DNA of 64,000 nt from Acidobacteriota bacterium. Its GTDB lineage: Bacteria > Acidobacteriota > Terriglobia > Terriglobales > Acidobacteriaceae. The notes below the pieces were generated by a model that was given only the letters and a program-made list of their open reading frames with translations, made no database searches and was not told the DNA's origin. Location: the NCBI GenBank assembly GCA_031296105.1, contig JARLGJ010000020.1, positions 1-64,000 of the forward strand. The letters are read 5' to 3'. Shown here in pieces: positions 34,407-43,656 of this stretch. The translations under genes were made by a program, and so were the position numbers. Numbering within the stretch: the stretch's first letter is position 1; each line of letters begins with the position of its first letter.

Positions 34407-35912
34407 TTAGTTGAATGCGGCGCGGAATTGCTCGATACGTTGCTTCACCGAGAGCGACAGGCCTAGCTTGGCGCCCTCTTCCATCAGCGGCACCAGCTTG
34501 TCGAACTCCGGACCCGACTGCGCGCAGGTAAGCAGGATGCGGATGGGGTGGAAGAGCGCCGGGCCTTTTACGCCGGTCTCCTTCTGCACTTCCTTGATGA
34601 TGGCCTTGAAGCGAGCTGCCTCGATGGGTTCGGCTTCGGCGGCGAGCTTGGCGCAGAAGGCATCGAGCACCGGGCGCGTGGTTTCGGCCTTCAGGATTTC
34701 CGCGTTCTCCGGCAACTCCATCGCCGCCTTGGCGTCGTAGCCGAGCACGGCCTTGGCGCGCTCCGGAAGTTCGTCGAGCTTGTTCACCTGGTGCGAGAAG
34801 GCCGCGGTGATGTGTCCCAGCCAGGCCTCGGCCTCCGTGGATAGCTCTTCGCGCGCGAGCGCCTTGCGGTAGAAGGGCAAGGTGAGGGCGGCGATGCGCG
34901 CGGGCTCGGCGGCCTTGATGTAGTGGCGATTGATCCAGTAGAGCTTCTCGAAGTCGAAGACCGCGGGCGAGGGCGTCACGCGCTCAAGTTCGAACTCCTG
35001 CACCAGTTCCGTGGGCGAGAAGATTTCGCGGTCGCCTCCCGTGGGTGCCCAGCCGAGCAGCGCCATGTAGTTCATCAAGGCCTCGGGCAGCACGCCCATC
35101 TCGCGGAAGTTGGCCAGCGAAGTGGCGCCGTGGCGCTTGCTGAGCCGTTCCTTGTCCGGGCCGAGGATCGTCGAGAGGTGCGCAAACTCCGGCACCGTCC
35201 AGCCCATGGCCTCGTACAGCGCCACCTGCTTGGGAGTGTTGGAGAGGTGATCGTCGCCGCGGATGACGTGCGTGATCTTCATCTCCGCGTCATCCACCAC
35301 AACCACGTAGTTGTACACGGGCACGCCGCTGGAGCGCAGGATGATGGGGTCGCTGACCACTTCATTCGAGAACTCGACCCAGCCGCGGACGATGTCGTGA
35401 AAGCGAATGGGGCGGTCGGGAATCTTCAGGCGGATGGCCGCTGGCTCGCCGGCTGCGCGGCGGCGCGCGGCTTCTTCGGGGGCCAGCGCGCGGCAGGTGC
35501 CGGGATAAGTGACCGGCAGATGCGCAGCCAACGCTTGCTGGCGATGGCGCTCCAGATCCTCCTGCTTGCAGAAGCAGTAGTAGGCCTTATCCTCGCGCAC
35601 CAGTTGCTCGGCCAGGTCGCGATAGACCTGCCACTTGTCGCTCTGGCGGTAGGGCGGATACGGCCCGCCGACGTCGGGGCCTTCGTCCCAGTCAAGGCCG
35701 AGCCACTTCACGTCTTCCATGAGCTGCGTTTCGTAGCGGGCTTCGCTGCGATCGAGGTCCGTGTCCTCAATACGCAGAATGAATTTGCCGCCCTGCTGGC
35801 GTGCAAAGAGCCAATTAAAGAGTGCGGTGCGCGCGTTGCCGACGTGGACCTGTCCGGTGGGGGATGGGGCAAAGCGCACGCGCACTTCGCCATGTTTCGA
35901 AGGTTGCTGCAT
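34407..35912 (-). CDS. gltX: Glutamate--tRNA ligase
   Basis: Class I synthetase charging tRNA-Glu (and possibly tRNA-Gln for transamidation). The 501-residue product has the HIGH-region [20 protein letters not shown] at residues 11-30, the DTDLDRSE segment, [23 protein letters not shown] (in parts) and the KMSKS-equivalent [12 protein letters not shown] near 250. The C-terminal anticodon-binding domain is complete. TAACAT ends exactly six bases before the ATG. The gene has its own terminator and is divergent from the DJ-1/PfpI gene. Confidence 0.96.
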   Translation of the reverse strand: MQQPSKHGEVRVRFAPSPTGQVHVGNARTALFNWLFARQQGGKFILRIEDTDLDRSEARYETQLMEDVKWLGLDWDEGPDVGGPYPPYRQSDKWQVYRDLAEQLVREDKAYYCFCKQEDLERHRQQALAAHLPVTYPGTCRALAPEEAARRRAAGEPAAIRLKIPDRPIRFHDIVRGWVEFSNEVVSDPIILRSSGVPVYNYVVVVDDAEMKITHVIRGDDHLSNTPKQVALYEAMGWTVPEFAHLSTILGPDKERLSKRHGATSLANFREMGVLPEALMNYMALLGWAPTGGDREIFSPTELVQEFELERVTPSPAVFDFEKLYWINRHYIKAAEPARIAALTLPFYRKALAREELSTEAEAWLGHITAAFSHQVNKLDELPERAKAVLGYDAKAAMELPENAEILKAETTRPVLDAFCAKLAAEAEPIEAARFKAIIKEVQKETGVKGPALFHPIRILLTCAQSGPEFDKLVPLMEEGAKLGLSLSVKQRIEQFRAAFN

Positions 35913-35918
35913 CCTTCG

Positions 35919-35924
35919 ATGTTA
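35919..35924 (-). promoter_or_regulatory. Candidate -10 box of leaderless gltX
   Basis: TAACAT on the minus strand, ending six bases before the gltX ATG. Confidence 0.45.
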
Positions 35925-36021
35925 GCAGAGCAGAACAACCCGCGCAGGTGCGCAACCCGGCGGCGCGGGCTATTCTAGGGGAGCGCGCGCATACGCGCCG
36001 AAAGACAAGGGAGCTACGCAA

Positions 36022-36603
36022 ATGGCAAAGAAAAACATCCTCATGCTGGTTGGCGATTATGTGGAAGATTACGAAGTCATGGTGCCCTTCCAGGCACTGC
36101 TGATGGTGGGCCACAACGTGCACGCCATCTGTCCCGGCAAAAAGGCCGGAGAGCAGGTGCGCACCGCGGTCCACGACTTTGAGGGCGACCAGACCTACAG
36201 CGAAAAACGCGGTCACAACTTCACCCTCAACGCAGACTTTGACGCCGTAAATCCCGCGGACTATGACGCCCTGGTGATCCCCGGTGGACGCGCGCCGGAG
36301 TACCTGCGCATGAATCCGAAGGTGCTGGAGATTGTGCGCCACTTCGATGCGGCAAAGAAGCCGATTGCCGCCATCTGCCACGGCCCGCAACTGCTGGCCG
36401 CGGCCGGCGTGCTGAAGGGGCGCCAGTGCAGCAGCTATCCCGCGGTGGGGCCGGAAGTGACCGTCTGCGGCGGCAACTTCGCGGACATCCCGGTGGACCA
36501 GGCCAAGGTGGACGGCAACCTGGTAACCGCTCCGGCGTGGCCGGCGCACCCGGCGTGGCTGGCCGCATTTCTGAAGGTGCTGGGAACGAAGATCGAGCTG
36601 TAA
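36022..36603 (+). CDS. DJ-1/PfpI family protein
   Basis: Class I glutamine amidotransferase-like fold; members act as glyoxalases, deglycases or chaperones, and the exact activity here is unknown. The 193-residue product has the nucleophile elbow [16 protein letters not shown] with Cys near 117 followed by His, the acidic residue region [12 protein letters not shown], and [20 protein letters not shown] lies eight bases before the ATG. It converges with the DsbD-alpha-like gene across a bidirectional terminator. Confidence 0.92.
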   Translation: MAKKNILMLVGDYVEDYEVMVPFQALLMVGHNVHAICPGKKAGEQVRTAVHDFEGDQTYSEKRGHNFTLNADFDAVNPADYDALVIPGGRAPEYLRMNPKVLEIVRHFDAAKKPIAAICHGPQLLAAAGVLKGRQCSSYPAVGPEVTVCGGNFADIPVDQAKVDGNLVTAPAWPAHPAWLAAFLKVLGTKIEL

Positions 36604-36637
36604 GGGCTGCACTCCAATTCACATCGCAAATAAAACA

Positions 36638-36666
36638 AGCGGAGCCGCGAGGCTCCGCTCCGTTTT
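36638..36666. terminator. Bidirectional terminator between convergent genes
   Basis: AGCGGAGCC and GGCTCCGCT with a GCGA loop; CCGTTTTGC follows on the plus strand and TGTTTTATTT on the minus strand. Confidence 0.85.
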
Positions 36667-36685
36667 GCAGAAAATGATTTTTGCG

Positions 36686-37189
36686 TTACCGCCCCCGCGC
36701 GCGCACCACGCGGACATCGAAGTCGAACGGCGCGGTCTTGGACGGGAAGCACTGGCGGTTGTCGCAGGCCTGGAACTTGACCTCGCCGTGAATGCGCTGC
36801 GTGCCCAGGGCCGCGGCGGCCGTGGCGCGCACTTCGGCCGTAACGCGAAAGGCGCTGGAGTACACGCTGAGCGTGTCCTTGCCCATGAAGGGCAGCACCA
36901 GCTCTTCGCCCTCCGGATACAGGATGTTGGCAAAGACCACGCCGCCGGGTGGATTGAAGCGCACCGTGGTGGGCAGCAACAGGTCGTCGTGCGGCTTGTT
37001 GGAGTTGATGTGGAAGCCGCGGTTCACCGTCAAATCCAGCTTGAGCTTCGTCTTGCGGCCGCGCACCACGGCCACCGTGGGCACGGGCGCCACGCTGACG
37101 GCTGGCGCGCGACCCTGCGCGTTCACGGGCGGAACAAACAACAGCAACGCCAGCAGCGCAAATAATGCTTTGACAATGTTCATGGCCAT
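36686..37189 (-). CDS. Periplasmic DsbD alpha-domain-like (DsbD N-terminal) protein
   Basis: Stand-alone version of the N-terminal thiol-exchange domain of DsbD. The 167-residue product has a signal peptide (cleavage near VNAQ) and a single immunoglobulin-like domain with GFHINSNKPHDDLLLPTTV and the redox pair in FQACDNRQCFPSKTAPF (Cys-x4-Cys), corresponding to the active cysteines of DsbD alpha. It lacks DsbD's membrane and thioredoxin-like parts. It follows the TlpA-like gene by about 20 bases, so the two are likely co-transcribed. Start ATG 37189 is chosen over an in-frame GTG two codons earlier. Confidence 0.85.
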   Translation of the reverse strand: MAMNIVKALFALLALLLFVPPVNAQGRAPAVSVAPVPTVAVVRGRKTKLKLDLTVNRGFHINSNKPHDDLLLPTTVRFNPPGGVVFANILYPEGEELVLPFMGKDTLSVYSSAFRVTAEVRATAAAALGTQRIHGEVKFQACDNRQCFPSKTAPFDFDVRVVRARGR

Positions 37190-37212
37190 ATTCACAGTCT
37201 AGCTGAATCGCA

Positions 37213-37815
37213 CTAGTTGATCGTCTTGATTGCCGTGGCCGCCTGCCCCGTGGGCGCCACGGAACTGGTCGCGTTCATGGCGTGCAGCAGCTCCCGCTCC
37301 AGCTCTTCGCGCTTGCGCGGCTGGCCCAGTACGCGGGTAACGACAACACCGTTGCGGCTGATGAAGTACGTGGTCGGCAACATCTCCACGCCGCCGTATT
37401 GCTGTGCCAGCCCTTCGTTGCCGAACAGCACCGGGTAATTGATGCCGATCTTGCCGGCATACTTCACTACCTCGTCGTGGTCGTTCGCATCGTCCATGGA
37501 GACGCCAAGGATCTGCACGTTCTGGCCGGCGTATTTGTTCTGCAGATCCATGAACCAGGGAATCTCTTCCTTGCAGGGAGGGCACCAGGTGGCCCAGAAA
37601 TTCACGATCACGACCTTGCCGCGAAGCTGTTTCAGCGCCACGGTGTGCCCCTGCACGTCCTTCAACGCAAAGTCCGGCGCCGTTTGGCCCGCGGCAATGC
37701 CCATGGGGCCATTGAAGGGATATACCTTCTTGTAAATCGCCACGCAAAGTACCACTGACGCCATCAGCACTCCGACCCCGATGAGGATGATGCTGCGCTT
37801 CATGGAATTGTCCAT
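37213..37815 (-). CDS. TlpA/ResA-like membrane-anchored thioredoxin
   Basis: Periplasm-facing thiol-disulfide reductase, probably for cytochrome c maturation or periplasmic protein reduction. The 200-residue product has an N-terminal membrane anchor (about 5-28), then a thioredoxin fold of the AhpC-TSA/redoxin type: GQTAPDFALKDVQGHTV, active site FWATWCPPCKEE (CPPC near 83-86), ILGVSMDD and cis-proline region MLPTTYFISRNG. AAGGCGGA lies seven bases before ATG 37815. It follows a ccdA remnant and precedes the DsbD-alpha-like gene. Confidence 0.92.
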   Translation of the reverse strand: MDNSMKRSIILIGVGVLMASVVLCVAIYKKVYPFNGPMGIAAGQTAPDFALKDVQGHTVALKQLRGKVVIVNFWATWCPPCKEEIPWFMDLQNKYAGQNVQILGVSMDDANDHDEVVKYAGKIGINYPVLFGNEGLAQQYGGVEMLPTTYFISRNGVVVTRVLGQPRKREELERELLHAMNATSSVAPTGQAATAIKTIN

Positions 37816-37829
37816 GTCTATTTCCGCCT

Positions 37830-38039
37830 TTAAAAGTACACTGCAACTGCCGTGCGAACTGTCCTCACAGGGAGAAGCGAATGAGGAACCCCAAATACCC
37901 CGAAAGCATGGAGAAGCATCTCTACGCTGGCACCGGAGATGAGTGAGACGTAGCCCGGCACCAGGGGTAAAACGCATGGTGAAAGGAACGGCAGCACTCC
38001 GGCGAAAAACGCCGCCGACGGCAGAGGGAGGCCGTGCAT
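37830..38039 (-). pseudogene. ccdA: ccdA (cytochrome c biogenesis transmembrane protein) N-terminal remnant
   Basis: A 69-residue frame begins MHGLPLPSAAFFAGVLPFLS and continues with SPCVLPLVPGYVSLISGASVEML, which is the unmistakable first helix and conserved Cys-Pro motif of CcdA. After that it diverges into an unrelated tail and stops, while an intact CcdA has about 230 residues and six helices with a second cysteine. Only 14 bases separate the stop from the tlpA start, so roughly 450-500 bases appear to be missing rather than frameshifted. Most likely a broken gene; a functional mini-protein is possible but less likely. An upstream extension to 38177 has no similarity. Confidence 0.75.
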
Positions 38040-38157
38040 ACGGCCAACATTGTACAGGCTTGCGCGCCGCAAAACATAGACGCTGATTGAGTAGTAACGG
38101 CGCGTTAGGACATGATTGCAATTGCACCAACGGGCAGGGGGCGTCCACTTGCCTGCA

Positions 38158-38187
38158 CCAAAAAAGGCACCGCGCAACCGCGGTGCC
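38158..38187 (-). terminator. Rho-independent terminator after acyl-CoA carboxylase gene
   Basis: GGCACCGCG pairs with CGCGGTGCC around a four-base loop; the minus-strand tail is TTTTTT. It lies between the carboxylase gene and the ccdA remnant, making the redox cluster a separate transcript. Confidence 0.9.
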
Positions 38188-38205
38188 TGAGGAGCAAATC
38201 AAGAC

Positions 38206-39789
38206 TTACAGCGGAATGTTGCCGTGCTTCTTCTGCGGGTTCTTGTCGCGCTTGCCGTCGAGCATCTCCAGAGCCTGGATGATTTTCTTGCGGGTATCGC
38301 GCGGGCGGATGACCGCGTCCACGTACCCGCGCTCAGCGGCCACGAAGGGATTGGCAAACTTTTCGCGGAACTCTTCGATCTTCTCCGCGCGCACTTTGGC
38401 AAAAGCCTCTTCGCCGGTCAGTCCGTCCACGCCTTCCCTGGCGGCGCGCTCCAGCTCGCGGCGATAGACGATGTTCACCGCGCCGTCGGGCCCCATCACG
38501 GCAATCTCCGCCATGGGCCAGGCATAGTTCACGTCGCCGCGAATGTGCTTGGAACTCATGACGCAGTATGCGCCGCCGTAGGCCTTGCGGGTGATGATGG
38601 TGACCTTGGGCACGGTGGCTTCAGCGTAGGCATACAGCAGCTTGGCGCCGTGCATGATGATGCCGCCGTGCTCCTGCTGAATGCCGGGCAGGAAGCCGGG
38701 CACGTCTTCAAACGTGACCAGCGGAATATTGAAGCAGTCGCAGAAGCGCACAAAGCGCGCGGACTTGATGGACGAGTTGATGTCCAGCACGCCGGCCAGG
38801 AAGTTGGGCTGGTTGGCCACAATGCCCACCGGCCGGCCGTTGAAGCGAGCGAAGCCGATGACGATGTTTCTGGCGTAGTGCTCCTGCACCTCAAAGAAGT
38901 AGTTGTCATCCACCACGGAGTGGATGACGTCCTTGATGTCATACGGCAGGTTGCTCTCGAGCGGCACCACCGAATCCAGCTTCTCGTCGGCGCGGTCGAT
39001 GGGATCGTTGGTGACCTTGCGCGGCGGCTCCTCCAGGTTGTTGGAGGGCATGAAGCTGAGCAGCTCGCGGATCATGCTGAGGCACTCGGCGTCGTCGTGG
39101 GCCATAAAGTGCGCCACGCCGGACTTGCTGTTGTGGGTGGTGGCGCCGCCCAGTTCGTCCTTGGTCACTTCCTCGTGCGTCACGGACTTGATGACCTCGG
39201 GCCCGGTAATGAACATGTAGGACGTGCGGTCCACCATAAGAATGAAGTCGGTCATGGCCGGCGAATAGACGGCGCCGCCGGCGCAGGGGCCCATGATGGC
39301 GGAGATCTGCGGCACCACGCCCGAAGAGAGCACGTTGCGCAGGAAAATATCGGCATAACCGGCCAGCGAACGCACACCTTCCTGAATGCGCGCGCCGCCC
39401 GAGTCGTTCAGTCCGATGACCGGCGCGCCGACGCGCGCGGCCTGATCCATGATTTTGACGATTTTGGCGGCATTGGTCTCCGACAACGATCCGCCAAAGA
39501 CAGTGAAGTCCTGCGCAAAGACGAATGCGAGGCGGCCCTCGATGCGTCCATAGCCGGTAACGAAACCGTCGCCGAGCACCACCTGGTCGGCCATGCCGAA
39601 TTCCGTGGTGCGATGGGTGACGAACTTGTCCGTTTCCTCGAAAGTGCCCTCGTCGAGCAGGAACTCAATGCGCTCGCGAGCGGTCATTTTGCCAAGTTTA
39701 TGTTCGCGTGCACGCCGCTCTTCGCCGCCACCTGCTTCGGCGAGCGCGTCGCGCTCCTTCAATGCTGCCAGTTTTTGCTCAATGTTCAT
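38206..39789 (-). CDS. Acyl-CoA carboxylase beta subunit (propionyl-CoA/methylmalonyl type)
   Basis: Carboxyltransferase subunit of a biotin-dependent acyl-CoA carboxylase, most likely propionyl-CoA. The 527-residue product has both crotonase-like halves: [20 protein letters not shown] and [20 protein letters not shown] (acyl-CoA oxyanion hole) in the first, [20 protein letters not shown] and [16 protein letters not shown] (carboxybiotin site) in the second. Length is typical for PccB. No biotin carboxylase or biotin carrier gene is adjacent, so the partners lie elsewhere; the same fold is used in sodium-pumping methylmalonyl-CoA decarboxylase, which cannot be excluded. TATAAT ends nine bases before the ATG. 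Confidence 0.92.
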   Translation of the reverse strand: MNIEQKLAALKERDALAEAGGGEERRAREHKLGKMTARERIEFLLDEGTFEETDKFVTHRTTEFGMADQVVLGDGFVTGYGRIEGRLAFVFAQDFTVFGGSLSETNAAKIVKIMDQAARVGAPVIGLNDSGGARIQEGVRSLAGYADIFLRNVLSSGVVPQISAIMGPCAGGAVYSPAMTDFILMVDRTSYMFITGPEVIKSVTHEEVTKDELGGATTHNSKSGVAHFMAHDDAECLSMIRELLSFMPSNNLEEPPRKVTNDPIDRADEKLDSVVPLESNLPYDIKDVIHSVVDDNYFFEVQEHYARNIVIGFARFNGRPVGIVANQPNFLAGVLDINSSIKSARFVRFCDCFNIPLVTFEDVPGFLPGIQQEHGGIIMHGAKLLYAYAEATVPKVTIITRKAYGGAYCVMSSKHIRGDVNYAWPMAEIAVMGPDGAVNIVYRRELERAAREGVDGLTGEEAFAKVRAEKIEEFREKFANPFVAAERGYVDAVIRPRDTRKKIIQALEMLDGKRDKNPQKKHGNIPL

Positions 39790-39874
39790 GAGGACGGCAT
39801 TATAGCCAGAGTTCCACCCGCGGAGCCATGATTAGTTGCAGCAGCGAACGAGGTTTTTTTGTGCGCGCCGCGCT

Positions 39875-40495
39875 TCATTTTTCCGACGGCATCTTGTAGA
39901 GCGTGTCGTCGCCCTCCATGCCCTGGGCGCTCCAGCGCCAGTGGTGCCCATCCCAGAAGATCAAAGCGTGCAGCGTGGTGCGGTCCACGGCCTCGATGGC
40001 CTTCAACTGCTTGTGCTTTAAATGCAGGTTGGACAGGCTGATGGTCTCGAATGGCGTGTTGATGAGGACGAACTTCCATTTGTCCTTGGCGTCGCGCTTG
40101 GCCGGCGAGTGGCGCCAGTCGCACACAATCAGAATGACCCGCTCCGAGCCGTCAAAATGCAGGCTGAATTGCGAGGTGATCTTGGGGTCGCCATTGCCGA
40201 AATAGCGGTCGTAGGGGTCTTCCACCCGGTAATTGTTCGTACTCTGCGATATCAGCGGCGAAGGACTGGTGCCCACCAGCACGAGATCCTCGCGGCCGTC
40301 GCCGAACAGATCGCCCAGCAAAGGCTTTACCGAGGTGTCCAGCTTGAAGCTGGGGCCAAACTCGCGCTGCACGTAAGCAGCATCGATGACCGGAGCTGGC
40401 TCGGGCGCGGCCGGCTTCTTTTCGGCCATAAGCGGCGCCGACAGGGCAACCGCAAGGGTAAGCGCGAAAACGATTGGGCGATGCAGAGTGACCAT
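39875..40495 (-). CDS. Hypothetical secreted protein
   Basis: Not recognised. The 206-residue product has a signal peptide (cleavage near LMAEK) and a soluble domain with LLGDLFGDGREDLVLVGTSPS, similar to an FG-GAP/VCBS-like calcium loop, and a tail HALIFWDGHHWRWSAQGMEGD. TAGAGT ends exactly six bases before the ATG and there is no Shine-Dalgarno, so the transcript may be leaderless. It is divergent from the phosphoesterase gene, whose start is 88 bases away. Confidence 0.78.
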   Translation of the reverse strand: MVTLHRPIVFALTLAVALSAPLMAEKKPAAPEPAPVIDAAYVQREFGPSFKLDTSVKPLLGDLFGDGREDLVLVGTSPSPLISQSTNNYRVEDPYDRYFGNGDPKITSQFSLHFDGSERVILIVCDWRHSPAKRDAKDKWKFVLINTPFETISLSNLHLKHKQLKAIEAVDRTTLHALIFWDGHHWRWSAQGMEGDDTLYKMPSEK

Positions 40496-40501
40496 GTGCT
40501 T

Positions 40502-40507
40502 ACTCTA
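40502..40507 (-). promoter_or_regulatory. Candidate -10 box of leaderless secreted-protein gene
   Basis: TAGAGT on the minus strand, ending six bases before the ATG at 40495. Confidence 0.4.
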
Positions 40508-40570
40508 CAAGGATTCCGGCCCTTGGGAAGCGGCTAACTGGATACCTCAACCTCCCTGTGGCGCAGCATC

Positions 40571-40576
40571 TATAAT
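40571..40576 (+). promoter_or_regulatory. Consensus -10 box of leaderless phosphoesterase gene
   Basis: Perfect TATAAT followed by CGAACG and then the GTG start at 40583; there is no room for a Shine-Dalgarno. Confidence 0.6.
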
Positions 40577-40582
40577 CGAACG

Positions 40583-41341
40583 GTGCGACTGTTGCTGCTC
40601 AGTGATATCCATGCCAACCTGGAAGCCCTGGAGGCCTGCCTGGACGCGGCCCCAGAATATGACGCCGTCGCCTGCCTGGGTGACGTTGTCGGCTACGGCG
40701 GCAGCCCGAACCAGACACTGGACCTGGTGCGGGCCATCAACCCTATTCTGGTGCGCGGCAACCATGACCGCGCATGCAGCGGGCTGGAGAACACCGACCG
40801 CTTCAATCCCGTGGCCGCCGCCGCCGCCCTGTGGACCCAGCAGCAGTTGAGCGACCGCAATCTGGACTGGCTGCGCGCGCTGCCCAAGGGACCGGTGCGG
40901 CATGAGCGCTGGAAGAACGCCTGCTTTGTGCATGGCTCACCCGTCCACGAAGACGCCTACATCACTTCCAACGGCGCTGCCGGCGAGGCTTTGCAGCAGG
41001 AAGAAGCGGCCTTCACATTTTTTGGACACACCCACGTGCAGGGCGCTTTTGCCTGGAGCAATGGCAAGGCTGAGGCGGTGACCGCCGAACCCATGCGAAC
41101 CGCCAGCCGCCTGCACGCGACCCGCATCAAGCTCGCCCCGGAAAAGCGCTATCTCTTCAATCCCGGCTCGGTGGGGCAGCCGCGCGACCTGGATCGCCGC
41201 GCCGCCTTCGCCCTTTATGACACGGTAAAGCACGAGGTCCGCTTTTACCGTACGCCCTACGACATCAAGCGTGCCCAGCAGCGCATCCTGGAAGCCGGCC
41301 TGCCCAAAGCACTCGCCTTCCGCCTGGAAGAGGGACGGTAA
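40583..41341 (+). CDS. Metallophosphoesterase (calcineurin-like, YfcE-type)
   Basis: Predicted binuclear-metal phosphodiesterase or phosphatase; natural substrate unknown. The 252-residue product has the metal motifs SDIHANLEAL (D-x-H), GDVVGYGGSPN (GD), RGNHDRA (GNHD), FVHGSP and FFGHTHVQGAF (GHTH). It starts at GTG directly after a perfect TATAAT box plus six bases, which makes a leaderless transcript likely. The NadR-like gene follows 76 bases later on the same strand. Confidence 0.9.
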   Translation: MRLLLLSDIHANLEALEACLDAAPEYDAVACLGDVVGYGGSPNQTLDLVRAINPILVRGNHDRACSGLENTDRFNPVAAAAALWTQQQLSDRNLDWLRALPKGPVRHERWKNACFVHGSPVHEDAYITSNGAAGEALQQEEAAFTFFGHTHVQGAFAWSNGKAEAVTAEPMRTASRLHATRIKLAPEKRYLFNPGSVGQPRDLDRRAAFALYDTVKHEVRFYRTPYDIKRAQQRILEAGLPKALAFRLEEGR

Positions 41342-41417
41342 AACCCGTCTTTCCTCGACCCCCAACCTGGCGGAGTCCGTTGCCCCCCGGGCGCCGGCCG
41401 CCTTACGATACGTCACG

Positions 41418-41984
41418 ATGAGCCTGGAGCCCACGGTACTACGCATCTGCATTGTCGGCGCCGAATCCACCGGCACCACCACGCTGGCCCGCGAGCTGGC
41501 GCAGCACTACCACACGCTCTGGGTCCCCGAATACGGCCGCGAGTACACCGAGCGCCTGGTCCGCGAGAATCCCAACGTGCACTTCTACCAGTGGCGCAGC
41601 GAGGAGTTCATGCACCTGGCCGAAGAGCAGCAGCGGCGCGAGGACGAGGCTGCCCGGCGCGCCAGCCGCGTTCTCTTCTGCGATACCGACGCGCTGGCCA
41701 CCGCCATCTGGCATGAGCACTACCTGGGCTCGCACTCGCCCGCGGTGGAGGCCCTGGCGCGCCAGCGTCTCTATGCCCTATACATCCTCACCGCCTGCGA
41801 TGTTCCTTTCGAGCAGGACTCTATCCGTGAAGGCGAGCACACGCGCGCCTGGATGACGCGCCGCTTTGAAGAAGAACTGGCGCTGCGCCCCGAGCCGTGG
41901 ATCAAAGTCTCCGGCAGCCGCCAGGAGCGCATGAAGACCGCGGTGGCCGCCATCGACCATTTGCTGGAGGGTCATCCGTCCTGA
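41418..41984 (+). CDS. NadR-like P-loop NTPase / nucleoside kinase
   Basis: Resembles the ribosylnicotinamide-kinase domain of NadR, which phosphorylates nicotinamide riboside for NAD salvage. The 188-residue product opens with ICIVGAESTGTTTLARELA and has VPEYGREYTE (NadR-type), CDTDALATAIW and DSIREGEHTR with a lid-like region. The Walker A motif reads G-A-E-S-T-G-T-T-T: the usual lysine before S/T is threonine, which I believe also occurs in some NadR homologues but makes activity less certain. There is no adenylyltransferase domain. The ATG at 41418 is the natural family start. Confidence 0.82.
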   Translation: MSLEPTVLRICIVGAESTGTTTLARELAQHYHTLWVPEYGREYTERLVRENPNVHFYQWRSEEFMHLAEEQQRREDEAARRASRVLFCDTDALATAIWHEHYLGSHSPAVEALARQRLYALYILTACDVPFEQDSIREGEHTRAWMTRRFEEELALRPEPWIKVSGSRQERMKTAVAAIDHLLEGHPS

Positions 41985-42017
41985 GCGCAAGGACAGACGC
42001 TTTCCTTTGAAACACCG

Positions 42018-42899
42018 TTATGCTGTAGCGGCAATGGCGTCCAAACGTTCCAGTTCCGCCGCGGGAATCTCCAACTCTGCCGCCGCCAGATTTTCACGCA
42101 AATGCGTCCGCGAAGACGTTCCCGGAATCAGCAGGATGTTGGGCGAGCGCTGCAATAACCAGGCGAGTGCCACCTGCATCGGCGTGGCACCGATCGCGGC
42201 GGCCACCTCGGAGAGCGTGTTCGATTGCAGTGGCGTAAAACCTCCCAGAGGGAAGAACGGCACATAGGCGATGCCCTTCGCGGCCAGCGAATCGATGAGG
42301 CCGTCATCCTCGCGATACACCAGGTTATAGAGGTTCTGTACGCAAACGACCGGCGCTATGGCGTTGGCCTCCTCCACCTGCGCGGCAGTTGCGTTGCTGA
42401 TGCCAAGGTGGCGGATCAAGCCCTTCTGCTGTTGCTCCGCCAGCACGGTAAAGCGTTCGGCAATGGACTCCTCGGCCGGCGCATGACCGTCTCCCCACAG
42501 GCGCAAGTTCACCGCGTCGAGCACGTCCACGCCCAGGTTACGCAGGTTGTCGTGCACCGCGGAGAGCAGCTCCGCCGGGCTTTGCGCCGGCAGCCATTCG
42601 CCATTTTCACCGCGGCGGCCGCCCACTTTTGTCACCAGCGTCAGTGCCTCCGGATACGGATGCAGCGCCTCGCGGATAATCTGATTGGTCACGTAAGGGC
42701 CGTAGAAATCGCTGGTATCGATGTGATCGATGCCGCTCTCAATGGCCTCACGCAATACGGCCACGGCCTCTTGGCGGTCGCGTGGCGGACCCCAAACATT
42801 TTTCCCTGCAAGCTGCATGGCTCCGTAGCCCATGCGATACACGCTGCGCTTTGTTCCTGGCAGCGTGAATTTACCTCCCAGCCGATCTCCCTTGCTCAT
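42018..42899 (-). CDS. Aldo/keto reductase
   Basis: NADPH-dependent carbonyl reductase of the AKR superfamily; substrate unknown. The 293-residue TIM-barrel protein has GYGAMQLAG, the catalytic Asp/Tyr pair in IDHIDTSDFYGPYV, Lys in LTLVTKVGG and the C-terminal NADP-binding SPNILLIPGTSSRTHLREN. Where many AKRs carry an active-site His it reads VLDAVNLRLWG, as I recall for YdbC-like enzymes. AGGAG lies six bases before ATG 42899. It is divergent from a TetR regulator 69 bases away, a common arrangement for a repressor controlling its neighbour. Confidence 0.92.
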   Translation of the reverse strand: MSKGDRLGGKFTLPGTKRSVYRMGYGAMQLAGKNVWGPPRDRQEAVAVLREAIESGIDHIDTSDFYGPYVTNQIIREALHPYPEALTLVTKVGGRRGENGEWLPAQSPAELLSAVHDNLRNLGVDVLDAVNLRLWGDGHAPAEESIAERFTVLAEQQQKGLIRHLGISNATAAQVEEANAIAPVVCVQNLYNLVYREDDGLIDSLAAKGIAYVPFFPLGGFTPLQSNTLSEVAAAIGATPMQVALAWLLQRSPNILLIPGTSSRTHLRENLAAAELEIPAAELERLDAIAATA

Positions 42900-42968
42900 C
42901 CCCTGCTCCTGGCCAGATTTGGCCTTCGTGTGATTAGATGAAGAAACCTTCAGCTTTGGAGTTCGCAT

Positions 42969-43610
42969 TTGCAGCGCCCTGCTTCAGCCTCGCTCCAACC
43001 GCGTAAGAAGCCTTCACAGGCTCGCTCAACCGCCAGCGTCGAGGCCATTCTCGATGCCACGCTTCAGGTTTTACTCGCCGTGGGCAAGGAGCGGCTGACT
43101 ACTACGCGGGTGGCGCAGCGCGCAGGCGTCTCGGTGGGAACACTCTACCAGTACTTTCCCAATAAGAGCTCACTGTTGCAGGCCTGCCTGAAGCGTCACA
43201 TGGGCGAGGTCAGCCGCGCGGTGGAAGAGGTTTGCGCGGTCCAGCGCAACGGGCGCCTATTGGCGATGGGCACCTCGCTGGTGGATGCCTACCTTGAGGC
43301 CAAGCTGCGCAACGCCCGCGCCAGCGCCGCCCTGTACGCCGTCAGCTCGGATGTGGACGGCGCGGCCATCAGCCGTGAGGCACGCGCCAAGTCCGCCCAC
43401 ACCGTTGCCGCCTACTTTGCCACCGCGCAGGAAGGGCTTACCCGTCCTGCCGCGGTGGTGGCGACCATGGTGCTTGCCGCCATGCATGGCACCCTGCAGC
43501 GCGTGCTGGAAGCCAAGTCTCCGCAGGCCGAGGCCGATGTCCTGCGCACGGAGCTGCTGACCCTGTTGCACGGCTACCTGCAAGCCTGTGCCGCGGCGCC
43601 CACGGATTAG
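42969..43610 (+). CDS. TetR family transcriptional regulator
   Basis: DNA-binding repressor candidate. The 213-residue product has an N-terminal basic tail, the TetR helix-turn-helix AILDATLQVLLAVGKERLTTTRVAQRAGVSVGTLYQYFPNK (residues about 26-66, quoted in the family as one block) and a ligand-binding helical C-terminal domain. It starts at TTG 42969 with GGAG seven bases ahead. The 69-base gap to the divergent aldo/keto reductase gene holds imperfect palindromes such as TGGCCAGATTTGGCC near 42912, a possible operator. Confidence 0.9.
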   Translation: MQRPASASLQPRKKPSQARSTASVEAILDATLQVLLAVGKERLTTTRVAQRAGVSVGTLYQYFPNKSSLLQACLKRHMGEVSRAVEEVCAVQRNGRLLAMGTSLVDAYLEAKLRNARASAALYAVSSDVDGAAISREARAKSAHTVAAYFATAQEGLTRPAAVVATMVLAAMHGTLQRVLEAKSPQAEADVLRTELLTLLHGYLQACAAAPTD

Positions 43611-43644
43611 CTTTTCCTCAGCCCGCGCCCCGCGCCCTTTGCGA

Positions 43645-43650
43645 TACACT
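43645..43650 (+). promoter_or_regulatory. Candidate -10 box of leaderless RNase H gene
   Basis: TACACT followed by six bases and the ATG at 43657, with no Shine-Dalgarno. Confidence 0.4.
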
Positions 43651-43656
43651 CGGCCT

